Shown here piece after piece: positions 1 to 10,273 of a DNA stretch of 64,000 nucleotides; the stretch's first letter is position 1; each line of letters starts with the position of its first letter. The stretch covers positions 34,844,001 to 34,908,000 of the forward strand of contig OZ231126.1 of assembly GCA_965153355.1 (NCBI GenBank). The letters are read 5' to 3'. The translations under genes and the position numbers were made by a program. The notes beneath the pieces were generated by a model. It saw only the letters and a list, made by a program, of their open reading frames with translations. It was not told the DNA's origin and ran no database searches. The DNA comes from Flaccisagitta enflata (taxonomy: Eukaryota > Chaetognatha > Sagittoidea > Aphragmophora).

Positions 1-57
1 CAAATCTATCCTCGAGAGCTGGAAGAGCATGCCTCTCAACTGAGCTGAATTTCAACC
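1..57 (-). tRNA. tRNA-like fragment (D arm and anticodon arm), cut by the window edge
   Basis: Read on the minus strand, this stretch contains AGCTCAGTTGAGAGG, which fits a tRNA D-arm/box A. It is followed by a possible anticodon arm around CTCTTCCAGCTCTCGAG. The T arm would lie beyond base 1 and cannot be checked. It could be a real tRNA gene, a pseudogene or the head of a tRNA-derived SINE. No isotype is assigned. Confidence 0.35.
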
Positions 58-710
58 TGAGTATGGTTCCATCATTTGTTTATACAGATTTTGAAAGATA
101 CTTTAAAGAGCCAAATGAGTTGGTCTAGGTTACTGATCCAACAGAATGCCAAGAAGTGGCCCCATCAAATGATAGCCAACAAGAACTTCTTCAGTCCATT
201 CATAATGAACTTTAGAGGAAGGAAGCAGGGAGTGAAGGAGTTTGGCCACTTCATTTTGACATTTTGTGTCAAGATCCAGATATGCCATAAGACTGTCCTT
301 CATTTCAAGGACTTTGAGGGATGGTTTGCATTGGCGACCAAAATTCATTAGTATTGCATCATTTCTGCATCTATTTTTGAGAAAAAAATTGATTTTTTTT
401 TTTGTCAATTCTTAGACTGGCAGGGCTCTTTCACTATTTCAGGCACACTTACTAGTTTAAGATAAAAAAAATAGTTAAATAAAAAAGTAAAAACATTTTT
501 TTTGCAAAAAATTGATGAAAAAAACGTCAAAAATCATAGAAAAATCAGTTTTTTAAGCGATCCCAGGGGTTTTTTTTAACCTATCGAGCTGAAAAAAGTT
601 TCTAACATCTTCTCTAAGCCCTACTCACATGTTAATTGGGTAGCAAGAGTGATATTTTGAAAATAGTGATTTTCTCCTGAATCTTGTACTCCCTTAATAT
701 AGTTGCATAT
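58..710. other. AT-rich stretch, nothing recognised
   Basis: No exon, RNA gene or repeat boundary was recognised. Short opposing open frames near 76-408 overlap each other and have no family resemblance. Confidence 0.5.
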
Positions 711-1015
711 ACCCCCCGGCAGGGGGGAGAATAAAATCAAAGGATTTGGAAATGGGGAAGAAAATCAAAGGGTAGAAAAACTAAAAACAGAAAAATATGG
801 AAAATATTACACTTTTGACAGTACTTAAATGTAATATTTAGTCACCACAACACTAACTTTTACTATTAAAACCAAAATATTATTATATTATATTGGGGGT
901 ATATGGGGAAGAAAATCAAGTGTAATTCGACCCTGCGGGGAAGAAAACCAAAGGACCAGGGGGGGGGGAAAGAAATCAAAGGTCGTGCAACTATATACAT
1001 CCCTGCCTAGTTTTT
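711..1015 (+). repeat. Dispersed repeat O (GGGGAAGAAAATCAAAGG type)
   Basis: C-rich then G-rich runs are followed by repeated GGGGAAGAAAATCAAAG words, an AT-rich middle with ACTTTTGACAG, and a closing G-run. The same order recurs at 21695-21865, 28935-29075, 58782-58961 plus 59141-59225, 60547-60645 plus 61329-61440, and reversed at 11100-11360. No coding potential or terminal repeat was seen, so the class is unknown. Confidence 0.7.
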
Positions 1016-1480
1016 GAAATATTTTTGACTTGACTTGAATGAAATTTACACTGTGAAAAAAACTGAAAATATCCCAAAGTGTCATTCAAATAGATAAAAT
1101 TCAACCTCAGTTCGCCTAATTTTGTCAGGGGTGTTAAAAGGCTGTGTGATACTCCATACACATGCCCCTTTCTTTGTTTCAGACTTTGGAGAAATTTTGA
1201 CTAATTGTAAATTATGACGCTTTTGTAAGTTTCCTTTAAAGGGACTCCTTTTACCAATCATTTCAAATCCCCATATGTATCTATGCACCCCCCTCTGGAT
1301 AGCCCCCAAGAGAAAAACCAAAAAACTGTTTCTGGGGACCCCAAGAACTATCATCTAGGAGGTCTTGGCTACCTAAAACAACATCAAACTAAATCATTTG
1401 AATGCAAAATTTTGATATAAGTCATTTTTTTTGCAAAAAACAAGCATTTTTTAGTATATTTGGCACTTTCTGTTCAAGTA

Positions 1481-2211
1481 CAATACCTTCCGAGCAAACC
1501 CGGTTAAAACTGGAGGATTAATTTTTGTTACTTTAATTTCATTTCCCAGACTTTATTTTTTGCATCAAACTTAATTAAAAGATACTTAATTCCTTGAACA
1601 TATTTGGCAGTCAAAAAAAATAACTCGTGAAATCAAAGTGCATGAAGACATCAATATTGAGTGTTCTAACCCAGACCATTGGCAGAAAATTTTACCTATT
1701 AGCAGAAAATTTTACCATTTGGCAGAAAATTTTACCTATTGGCAGAAAATTTTACCATTTGGCAGAAAATTTTACCATTTGGCAGAAAATTTTACCATTT
1801 GGCAGAAAATTTTACCTATCCTAGACTACAAGAACAGCTCAGTCAGACAATTATTTCAGATTTTATGGCTATATAAGTTTTTAAGGACAATTGTCCTAAA
1901 TTATTTTGAGACAATTGTCCTTAAAAACTTTAAATGGATGTAAAATCTGAAATAATTATCTGACTGAGCTGTTCTTGTAGTCTAGGATAGGTAAAATTTT
2001 CTGCCAAATCTAATGGTCGGGGTTAGAACACTCAATATTGATGTCTTCATGCACTTTGATTTCACGAGTTATTTTTTTTGACAGCCAAATATGTTCAAGG
2101 AATTAAGTATCTTTTAATCAAGTTATGTACAAAAAATGAAGTTTGGGAAATGAAATTAAAGTAACAAAAATTAATCCTCCAGTTTTAGCCGGGTTTGCTC
2201 GGAAGGTACTG
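1481..2211. mobile_element. Tc1/mariner-type foldback MITE, TA target duplication
   Basis: The ends are CAATACCTTCCGAGCAAACC and, on the other strand, CAGTACCTTCCGAGCAAACC. TA sits at 1479-1480 and 2212-2213. The arms run almost to the centre near 1890-1930. The right arm of the enclosing foldback (about 4120-4140) keeps the uninterrupted target TTCACATAGCTTCC, so both ends and the TA duplication are confirmed within the window. No open frame for a transposase. Confidence 0.88.
1679..1823 (+). repeat. 20-bp tandem array inside the MITE arm
   Basis: Seven copies of a TTGGCAGAAAATTTTACC-type unit with a period near 20 bp. The opposite MITE arm has only one unit (about 1988-2008), so the array expanded after the hairpin formed. 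Confidence 0.85.
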
Positions 2212-2663
2212 TAGCTTCAAAAACTTTTGAAAATGTCTAAAATGTGTAGGGATACCTATTATACAATTGCTTTTACCATTTCAAGCTAGTTTTGGTAAAT
2301 ATTTTAAAGATTAGAGTAAAAAAATAGCAAAGAAACAGCAAATTAAGCTCTTTTTTAACATTTTTTCCGCCTAAAATTGTTCTAGCTACTTCAAAAAGCC
2401 TGTTAACTATAATAAGTGTGTGGGAATAGTTGAACTACATAAAGTTTGAATTTTTTAGCAATTTTAATAAAGTATCTATCACTTAAAAGTTTAAAGAATG
2501 ACTTAAAAACAGTAACTTTAGGTATTTTTTGATATTTTCCAGCCTCATCATGATCAAATTGCTTCTTAATTATTTTGTTAAAATAACAATATATAGTATA
2601 TGTATTTTCATAGGTATCTAACTATTATGTATATTTTTACATATATTTTACTTTTTCGTAGTT

Positions 2664-2720
2664 TTAATCGCGGACACGCAACTACACCTTGCTGTGTTGG
2701 TCGGTAGGTTGGTCCCTCCA
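2664..2720 (-). mobile_element. H element 3' end (partial)
   Basis: Minus-strand terminal hairpin of the GTTGCG/CGCGAC type near TCGCGGACACGCAAC, followed by GGTCGG-type microsatellite. The rest of the copy is missing or separated by the module X insertion. Confidence 0.6.
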
Positions 2721-2760
2721 TCCTGTTTAATTATATTCGAAATAAGATTCAATCTTGAAA

Positions 2761-3257
2761 TAGTCGCAAAAGCGTTAGGTGGTCAGCGGTACCCGTGCCC
2801 TGCTTAAGTAGGTTGAGGTTTAAGTTGAGGGGGGAGCAGGGCAGCGGCCCCGAAGGGGTCGATGACCTATTCTTCTCCGCACCCCCCCTCCCCCCAGCCT
2901 CCAGGCCCATATCTCAGCCTGGAGGCCCATATCCCAGCCTGGAGGCCCAAATCCCAGTCTTGAGGCTCAAATCCCATCCTCAAGGCCAAAATCTCTACCC
3001 CAAGGCCCAGATTCCAGTCATGAGGCCCAAATCCCTAGAGAGTGGAATCTGGGCCTTGGGGTTGAGATTTTGGCCTTGAGGATGGGATTTGAGCCTCAAG
3101 ACTGGGACTTGGGCCTCCAGGCTGGGATATGGGCCTCCAGGCTGAGATATGGGCCTGGAGGCTGGGGGGAGGGGGGGTACGAAGAAGAAGGAGGAGAAAA
3201 TTCCCCATATGTGTGAAAGCATAGGTCATCGACCCCTTCGGGGCCGCTGCCCAAAAA
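2761..3257 (+). mobile_element. Module X composite element
   Basis: It begins TAGTCGCAAAAGCG, continues GGTCAGCGGTACCCG, a stem GCCCTGCT/AGCAGGGC, and CGGCCCCGAAGGGGTCGAT, then a palindromic minisatellite. It ends with the inverted tail CATAGGTCATCGACCCC ... GCTGCCCAAAA. It sits in the loop of the 1286-4322 foldback. Confidence 0.8.
2886..3175. repeat. Palindromic 20-bp minisatellite
   Basis: Units of the GGCCCAAATCCCAGCCTGGA type run to about 3027 and then return as their reverse complement, so the whole array is a long inverted repeat. This is the cargo of the surrounding module X composite. Confidence 0.85.
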
Positions 3258-3437
3258 TGGGTGGGCAGGGGTTGTTTTTGAAGTCACCCTACCATTTGGG
3301 CAGGAGCAGTGGGGCCAAGGACTGCAAAAAAACACAAAAAAAGTAAAGTGTGATGGACGGACTGACCAAAGGACGGACAGACCGATGGACCAATGGACGG
3401 AAGCGGGGTGTAGAGTCGCGTAGCATGCGACTAAAAA
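3258..3437 (+). mobile_element. H element, 3' two thirds
   Basis: Contains GTGGGCAGGGG, GGGCAGGAGCAGTGG, a GACGGAC microsatellite, GCGGGGTGTAGA and the terminal hairpin GTCGCGTAGCATGCGAC followed by TAAAAAA. The 5' end is interrupted by the module X insertion. Confidence 0.75.
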
Positions 3438-3825
3438 ACCTGTATCCTATAATTTTTTTACCATTTGTAGTGAATTATATATAAAAATTTAGATAATATA
3501 TATATTCACACCTTTATAAAATAGTTTGAGGGTATTTAAACATCAAAAACTTTAAATTACTAAAAAACTCACCTGAATTTACTGAATTTGAATTTAACAA
3601 CATCTATTTGAAAACCCATGACAAGAACCCATGACAAGAACACAGTCGCAAAGAATGTGAAACATATCAAAGTAGGCATGTTAAGGAGGGGGGGAGAAAC
3701 ACGGGTTCATTTACAATGTTCTCGTCTTCACTGAATTTGAGAGATCTTTTTTTCAATTTCAAGCCGACGTCGCGTCTGTCGCATGAGTCTAGACAAAAGC
3801 GTAGTCCCGCTCCGCTTTTAACATG
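3438..3825. other. Foldback loop sequence, nothing recognised
   Basis: AT-rich, with a tandem pair of CCCATGACAAGAA near 3618-3643 and a short G-run. No gene seen. Confidence 0.5.
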
Positions 3826-4324
3826 AGTTTACTGTTTTCAAGTCATTTTTTTTACTTTTAAGTGATAGATATTTCATTATTATAGTTAAAAAAGTCAAAA
3901 CTACATGTAGTCCAACTATATATACTATATATAGTTTACAGGCTTTTTGAGATAGCTACAACAAGTTTAGGGAGAAAAAATGTTAAAAAAGAGCTTAATT
4001 TGCTGTTATTTTGCTATTTTTTGCTCTAATCTTTAAAATATTAACTAAAACTAGCTTGAAATGGTAAAAGCAGTTGTATATTAGGCATCCCTACACTGTT
4101 CAGATATTTTCTTAAGTTTTGGAAGCTATGTGAACAGAAGAAGTGCCAAATATGCTAAAAATGCTTGATTTTTACAAAAAAAATGACTTATATCAAAATT
4201 TTGCATTCAAATGATTTAGTCTGCTGTTGTTTTGGGTAGCTAAGACATCCTTGATGATAGTTCTTGGGGTCCCCAGAAATGGTTTTTTGGTTTTTCTTTT
4301 GGGGGCTATCCAGAGGGGGGTGTA

Positions 4325-4396
4325 TGTGTCTCAATGGACGGACGGGCGGACACACCCTCTTAAAGCGATGCGAGGACGCATTTTTATTTAAAAGTG
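4325..4396 (+). mobile_element. H element tail, GATGCG subfamily
   Basis: GGACGGACGGGCGGAC microsatellite, then CTCTTAAAGC and the hairpin GATGCGAGGACGCAT followed by T-rich flank. It matches the reversed tail at 49612. Confidence 0.6.
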
Positions 4397-4763
4397 GTCG
4401 GGACAAGCGAATCTACATGTGTTGGTCGGTCAGTCCGCCAGTGCCCTTTTAAATCGCTTCAGTCGCTTGCAAAGCGATTCTACTAGTGATGGCTATCGCC
4501 GTGAGGAAAAAAGTCGTAAGCATTGGCCATTTTCTACTATGTCTTTGTCTTCAGTCGCTGTTATTTTTTTTCTTTGCTTGTCAAATTATATCAAAAGCAT
4601 TCGCATTTGTTGATAGCAGTGAAAATCACAGAAAAATTGGATTGAGCCAAAAGAGCTAGATAAGCTAAAATACTTAGAATTATTCACACAGATAACCATT
4701 TATGTTTACTGATATGCTGTCTTGTATTTGCGAGCTAAAACAATTATCAAAGCGGTTATTTAT

Positions 4764-4998
4764 TTTTTGTCGCCTGAATGCAACTAAAACCCGCTTTGTC
4801 CGTCTATCTATATGTCCATCAATCTGTCCATTGTCTGGTTGGTCAGTTTGTTGGTTGGTTGGTCTGTCGATCGTGTTTTATTTTTCTGATGATTTTATTT
4901 CTTTAACTTTACTGCTCTTGCCCAAATGGTCTAGTGACCTCCAATATGGCCCCTGCCCACCCCCACCCAACTTGGAAAGCCGTGAATCAGGCCCTGTT
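4764..4998 (-). mobile_element. H element, degraded copy
   Basis: Reversed order: weak hairpin TCGCCTGAATGCAACT, CCCGCTTTGTCCGTC microsatellite, GCTCTTGCCCAAATGG, GCCCCTGCCCACCCCCAC, ending CAGGCCCTGTT. Confidence 0.65.
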
Positions 4999-5120
4999 CA
5001 TGTTTAAAATCAGAAAAAAAAAACCTGAGCTTAATAAGCTAAATAAGAACTCAAAAACACCTATGTCACAGTGCAGACAAAGAAAGTTTAATGAGCCATC
5101 ATATTTTTTTGACTGTTTAA

Positions 5121-5703
5121 CACCCTGAGCAGGAAATTTGGCACAAGTCCAATAAAACAATTGATAACTGTTCAAAATAGATAAAATCTGTCCAAAATAT
5201 GGCTGGAATGCAAAAATATTGTTATTATAAATACGTAAGAGTCAAAAAGCAGTAAATATCAATTTATTTGAATGTCAAATAGGGTCTATAAGCCGCAGAT
5301 TTGACAATTTTGTCTTTGATCAAGCAAAAAGATAGATGATAACTTGTCAGTTGATTTTGCAGATTTTGGCGTGGATCCGGTGCTGCACAGCATTGAGGGA
5401 CTCAACTTAGTAACCCCCTGCATACACTGCTTGCTTCAGACCACCCCAGTAGTTCTAAAATGGCCTCAAGTATAAGTGTTTCCCTTCATCAAATTTTGCT
5501 GGTAAAAACCCATCAAAATCTAACACCGCATTTCTAGTTTGAAGCTTTCTATGGCAGAGAGTGGTTGCATGACTGATCAACGGCGCATTCTTACGTCCAG
5601 TAGAGCTAGTCAGGAGGTTATGTTTCAAATTTTAACTCACTGGGCCATCTAGAAATATCGTTTTTGTGTCAATACGTTTGTGCCAAATTTCCTTCACAAG
5701 GTG
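5121..5703. mobile_element. piggyBac-type MITE, TTAA target
   Basis: The termini CACCCTGAGCAGGAAATTTG and, reversed, CACCTTGTGAAGGAAATTTG are flanked by TTAA at 5117-5120 and 5704-5707. This is the target and duplication of the piggyBac superfamily. Length is 583 bp with no transposase frame. An open stretch near 5363-5466 lies inside it and is not a host exon. Confidence 0.85.
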
Positions 5704-6041
5704 TTAATATCATGAAATGATAATTTTTTAAACTAAAAATAGGTTTATTCATTTTTATTTATGATATTTTTGCATGAAAGATAATTGATATCTCACTTGA
5801 ATGTAAGACGCACTGAAAATTAAACCGGAAGAACTTACCCAGAGGACATAGTTACCATTTCCATCACTGATTTTGCTCCAATCAATACCTCTATCATTTT
5901 TTTCCAACCTTGACATGTTAAGTTATTAAGAATCTCCATTCTGTAATCGCCAAATGAGATAAATGCATTATGATTGAGAGAAATTCGATAATAAAGTGCA
6001 AAAAAAGTGAAGAAATTATTGACAATCATCTCATTCATGCT

Positions 6042-6183
6042 TAGACAGAATTACAAATTTGCATAGAAAATCAAAATATCAACAAAATAAGAACATAGCG
6101 CGCTCAGTACATGATTTAGGAATCGCGCTATGTTCTTATTTTGTTGACATTTTGATTCTTTATGCAAATTTGTAATTCTGTGT
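6042..6183. repeat. Near-perfect 58-bp-arm hairpin
   Basis: AGAATTACAAATTTGCATA through AACATAGCGCG is mirrored by CGCGCTATGTTC through TATGCAAATTTGTAATTCT across a loop of about 25 bp. The few mismatches indicate recent origin. Confidence 0.85.
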
Positions 6184-8029
6184 AGGTCATGGTAGAATTA
6201 CAAATCAAACCCTTCTATGTTTTGTCCTATTTTTCAACGATAAAATGAGAAGTTTAGAGGTCAAAACTGGCATGTGAAAGTTTATCCATGCAAAATATAT
6301 CGATTCACAACTGTATTGAAAACACCCAAGAAAAAAATTTCCCGCAATTTAATTTTATAAAAATCATGATTCATTGGGCATGGGTAGCAAATTCTATGCT
6401 AATTTTCAGTGCGACGTAAAAAAAATAAAGATAAAGACGCAAAAATTGTGGATTTATAAAGAAAATTTGATTTCCCAATCGGAGTTGTCTTAGGTGAAAT
6501 TCTAAGCCGGCTCCCCATAAGATAAATTTGCATTTCTAAAAACACAGCCTCATTCCAAAAACATGAAAGAATGGAGATAGTGTAAAAATTTCACCCAACT
6601 GCTTCCTAAATTCTCGCCACTATATTTTTAGGGAATTCTTGCAAATGAGTGTTTGTTTCTGTCTCTCATCAATGCAATATCAAGTTTCTTGGTTTGTTTT
6701 TATTTCCAAGCATTGTATATGTAAATAATGAAACTAAAAAAACAAAGTATACTTTGAAATATAGTTTGAATTTCTTTAAAAAAAATCTTTGAAAAATTAC
6801 AGTGCGACTTATAAAAAAAGTTACAAATTTCAGTATAGTTTTACATAGTTTATATTTAACAAATCTTATTGTTATTCATGAGCATTTTAAATAGCTTCAA
6901 AAAATTAACAATTTGCTACCAGTCTCATGGAATTTGATCAATTTGTTTGGATTTTAGGTTAAAATGAAGACAAATGTATCAAAACCTAAGTGGGAAAACA
7001 ACAGATTTTCTTTTATAGCTTGTAAATGATAAATTTTATTAAAACTATTTTAATTTGGAAACCAATTGAGCTAGTAACTCCAGAAACGGTCAACAGATTT
7101 TTCATAGGGCTTTCTCAATGTCATTGATTTCGATAGGTTTTTAGTTGATTTGAACCTTTTATGAATGATAAATGAGGGAATTTTTTTATCACACAAATTT
7201 TAAAAAATATTGATAGTTTTCTTCTCTCAAAATATCCATGTTTGAATAAAAAAAGTAAACAAACTCAGTGACCATTTGAAAGATTTTCAAATGATCTTTC
7301 GTTCTAGGCCAATCCCAGCCTCCTAGCTTTATTTGTTTGGCAATGACATTCATTTGAAGTAAAATAGGTACATTTTGGTGATGCGCCTTTTCAAACTTGA
7401 GAATGAATACTCTTCCGTCTTTTCTTTTCTGCATCTATACAAATTAAGCTAGAAATGTGAGATTGGCGGCAAATGAAAGCTCTCTTGAATATCTTTCGAA
7501 TGGTCTATGGTTTCAATTGGTTTCTTGCACTGCTAATGACAAAAATCAAATAAAAAAGGTCCCTTATTAATACTTTTTGAAGAATTCATAGTTCAGACAC
7601 AGATTCTGGCACCATTATCTTCTTTTTATCATAAAATCTGAAATAATTGATGAAAACTCATGGGATTTATGACATTCGCTTCATTTGATGGCACTTTCCA
7701 TTTCTCACAAAAAGAATATTGAAAAGTCATTTTTTTTCAAAAGAATATCTTTTAGAACAGCTGTGATCTGTTTTATGGTTCACAGTGTACATGGAAAAAA
7801 TATTAGTAAAGCATTACGCTTGGCGTCAAAAGAAAGTTATCAAATCTACTTTCACCATCAATAATATTTGAGACCTCAATCAGCTAAATGAAGCTAAAAC
7901 TTTTTTTTTTGGAAAAAAGTTGAAGTCAGTCTTTGACTTTTTGACATATTCGAGACAAATAGGGTTTTTATTTTCTTTTTAGGAAGTTCTGAATCTTCAC
8001 CAAGCGAATGTGCCGAATGTGGCCTCCAA
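6184..8029. other. AT-rich interior of the foldback, no gene seen
   Basis: No exon, RNA gene or tandem array was recognised. The open frame at 7189-7434 on the minus strand has no recognisable family. Confidence 0.5.
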
Positions 8030-8318
8030 TGAGAGATAAATAAATGTTTTGATAGGAGCATATAAATACAAAAAGGCATGTCAGTGAGCACAGCTGATTG
8101 TCTGGTTGAGTGATTTTGAGCATTTTAGCTCATCTAGCTCATTTGTCTCAGTAATATTTTTCTCTGATTTTCAGTGCAATCAATACATACAATTGCTTTT
8201 GATTTTATCTAATAGAAAAAAAGATTTGCAGTGACTAAAAACAAAAGCTTGGTGAAAAGTGACCAATGCTTACGACTTTTTTCCTTACGGCGACAGCCGC
8301 TATTACTGGTAAGAAAAT

Positions 8319-8463
8319 AACAAGGCCGTATGCACAGCAGCATAAGTCGCGGACGGGTGGGCAGGAGCGGAAAACCTCGAAAAAGAGCTTTGTGACCGAC
8401 CGACAGACTGACCGACGGACCGACAGAAAAGTGGGTTATAGAGTGGCGTGTCCGCGACTAAAA
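8319..8463 (+). mobile_element. H element, compact full-length copy
   Basis: Begins AACAAGGCCGTATGCACAGC with the 5' echo AGTCGCGGACGGGTGGGCAG, then a GACCGACAGACTGACCGACG microsatellite and the degenerate 3' hairpin GTGGCGTGTCCGCGACTAAAA. At 145 bp it is one of the shortest complete copies. Confidence 0.8.
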
Positions 8464-8484
8464 GCCATATTTGGTCTACGTCTA

Positions 8485-9016
8485 GGAGACGGCCGCACTA
8501 AGTTTAAACCTTTCCAATCATAGCTAAATCACCAATTTCAACACGGTTGAACAATTGGATGGGTTGGAATTGGGTTTAGGGGTAGGGTTGGGTTTAGGGG
8601 TAGGGTTGAGTTAAGGGGTAGGAATGGGTTTAGGGATAAGGTTAGGTTTAGGAGTAGGGTTGGGTTTAGGGGTAGGGTTGGGTTTAGAGGTAGGGTTGGG
8701 TTTAGGGGTAGGGTTGGGTTAAGGGGTAGGTTTGAGATTAGGGGTAGGGTCGGGCTTAAGGGTAGGGTTGGGCTTAGGGGTAGGGTAGTCTAGGGCTAGG
8801 GTTGAGATTAGGGGTAGGGTTGAGTTTAGGGGTAGGGTTGGGTTAAGGGGTAGGGTTGGGTTTAGGACTTTAGGGGTAGGGTTGGGTTTAGGGGTAGGGT
8901 TGGGTTTAGGGGTATGGTTGGGTTTAGGGGTAGGGATGTCACTAAAAATTCATTGTAAGAGTGGCATCGCATGAATAAATGCGAAAATGAACATTTACGT
9001 AACTGCGGCCGTCTCC
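8485..9016. mobile_element. TA-flanked MITE carrying a telomere-like array
   Basis: Terminal inverted repeat GGAGACGGCCGCA ... TGCGGCCGTCTCC, flanked by TA at 8483-8484 and 9017-9018. Almost the whole interior is the G-rich array at 8562-8937. No coding capacity. Confidence 0.75.
8562..8937 (+). repeat. Telomere-like G-rich minisatellite
   Basis: About twenty copies of an 18-bp unit GGGTTTAGGGGTAGGGTT. The unit contains the animal telomere word TTAGGG but is not a simple hexamer repeat. G-runs every 3 to 6 bases could form quadruplexes. It sits inside a MITE, not at a chromosome end. Confidence 0.85.
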
Positions 9017-9070
9017 TACACCTTTGCCCCGTATTTCTCTGGAATAGGTAAAACAGAAAAATGTCATAAT

Positions 9071-9120
9071 GATTTGAAGCCTTGATGTTCTTATAAACTA
9101 GGTTCTTATCAAAAAACAAG
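9071..9120 (+). repeat. End fragment of the 49098-type MITE
   Basis: GAAGCCTTGATGTTCTTATA and AACTAGGTTCTTAT match the right end of the TA-flanked MITE at 49098-49523. Confidence 0.7.
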
Positions 9121-9398
9121 AGACGCGGGGTCACAATATCGTTGCGGAAAGTTGAGCAGGGGCATCCAACCCCCATCGACACCCCAACTCCCACCCACAC
9201 ACAAACAGACACATTAAGTATCCAAAACGCTCGTTTTTTCACTTTTTAACTCAATAATCACGGATCAACAGAGCAATGGACCGACGGACCAAACGATGCA
9301 CAACCCCTCTTACAGAATTGCGTATCCACAACTTAAAAGTGTACAAGCGCAACTAGGGGAAGGATTTTGTCCTCCAGTAGTTTTTGAGTTTTCCACGT

Positions 9399-10208
9399 TT
9401 TATCATTGAAAAGTACTTATCTCAGGCCAGGGGGAGACAGATGGATGGGTGGATGGAAAGAAAGACTTACAGACATATGGAAAGTCACTCCTGTGTTCCA
9501 CAGGACATTGTTCAAAAACTATCCACGTAGAGATGATCATACCGTGTTATGGTGGACTGTGCCGATGGACCAACCAATGAACCGACCGACCAATATTGCG
9601 ATGGATAGATGGGCTGACAGACCGATGGACCAATGTCTGTCACACCATCCATACTTCTCCAATGTTTGTCAAACCAAGAATTCTGTCACACAACCCAGAG
9701 TTCTCAAATGTCTGTTTCACCACCCGGAATTCTCTGATGTCTGTTATACAACCCAGAATTCTCCAATGTCTGTCACACAACCTAAATTTCTCCAATGTCT
9801 GTCACACAACCTGAGATTCTCCGATGTCTGTCACACAACCAAGAATTCTCTAATTAATGTCTGTCACACAACCCAGAATTTTTCATTAGCTGTCACACAA
9901 CTTAAATTTCTCCAATGACTGTCACAAGACCCAGAATTCTTCAATATCTGTCACATGACCCACAGTTCTTCAATTACATACATACATAACCCATTTTTCC
10001 ACGTTTTATCTTTGAAAAGTACTTATTTCAGGCTGGGGGGAGACAGACGGATGGGTGGATGGAAAGAAAGACTTACAGACATATGGCAAGTCACTCCTGT
10101 GTTCCACAGGACACTGTTCAAAAACTATCTGAGTTAGAGATGATCATACCGTGTTATGGTGGACTGTGCCAATGGACCAACCAACGAACCAACCAACCGA
10201 TATCGCGA
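9399..10208 (+). repeat. 200-bp direct repeat flanking a 29-bp minisatellite
   Basis: 9399-9608 and 9999-10208 are near-identical direct repeats (GAAAAGTACTTAT ... GATGATCATACCGTGTTATG). Between them, 9640-9960 holds about ten copies of a 28-30-bp unit (CAACCCAGAATTCTCC plus AATGTCTGTCACA). Each 200-bp copy carries GGGGGAGACAGA and TGTTCCACAGGACA, as in module X tails. Confidence 0.8.
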
Positions 10209-10273
10209 TAGATAGATGGGCTGACAGCTGGACGGACCGACATACCAAGGTGTAGAGTAGCGTGGTATATGGG

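Larger units (their letters stand above)
1286..4322. mobile_element. 3 kb foldback element with nested insertions
   Basis: The left arm (1286-1480 and 2214-2520) is the reverse complement of the right arm (3826-4322). The outer ends are CACCCCCCTCTGGATAGCC and its complement. TATG lies just outside both ends, a possible 4-bp duplication. The left arm is split by a TA-flanked MITE (1481-2211) and the loop carries a module X composite inside H-element pieces. No transposase is visible. Confidence 0.75.
4481..8310. mobile_element. 3.8 kb foldback element carrying other elements
   Basis: The left arm from 4481 (ACTAGTGATGGCTATCGCCG, then AAAAAAGTCGTAAGCATTGG) is matched in reverse at 8030-8310. 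The arms diverge inward. The interior carries an H element (4764-4998), a TTAA-flanked MITE (5121-5703) and a hairpin (6042-6183). A related end fragment occurs at 22470-22515. No protein-coding potential was found, so class is unknown. Confidence 0.65.

Noticed and set aside
5363-5466. Exon-like stretch (acceptor-like TTTTGCAG, GVDPVLHSIEGL frame)
   Set aside because: It lies wholly inside the TTAA-flanked MITE 5121-5703 and matches no ABCA segment.
8562-8937. Chromosome end (telomere)
   Set aside because: Non-hexameric units, enclosed by a TA-flanked inverted repeat with unrelated sequence on both sides.
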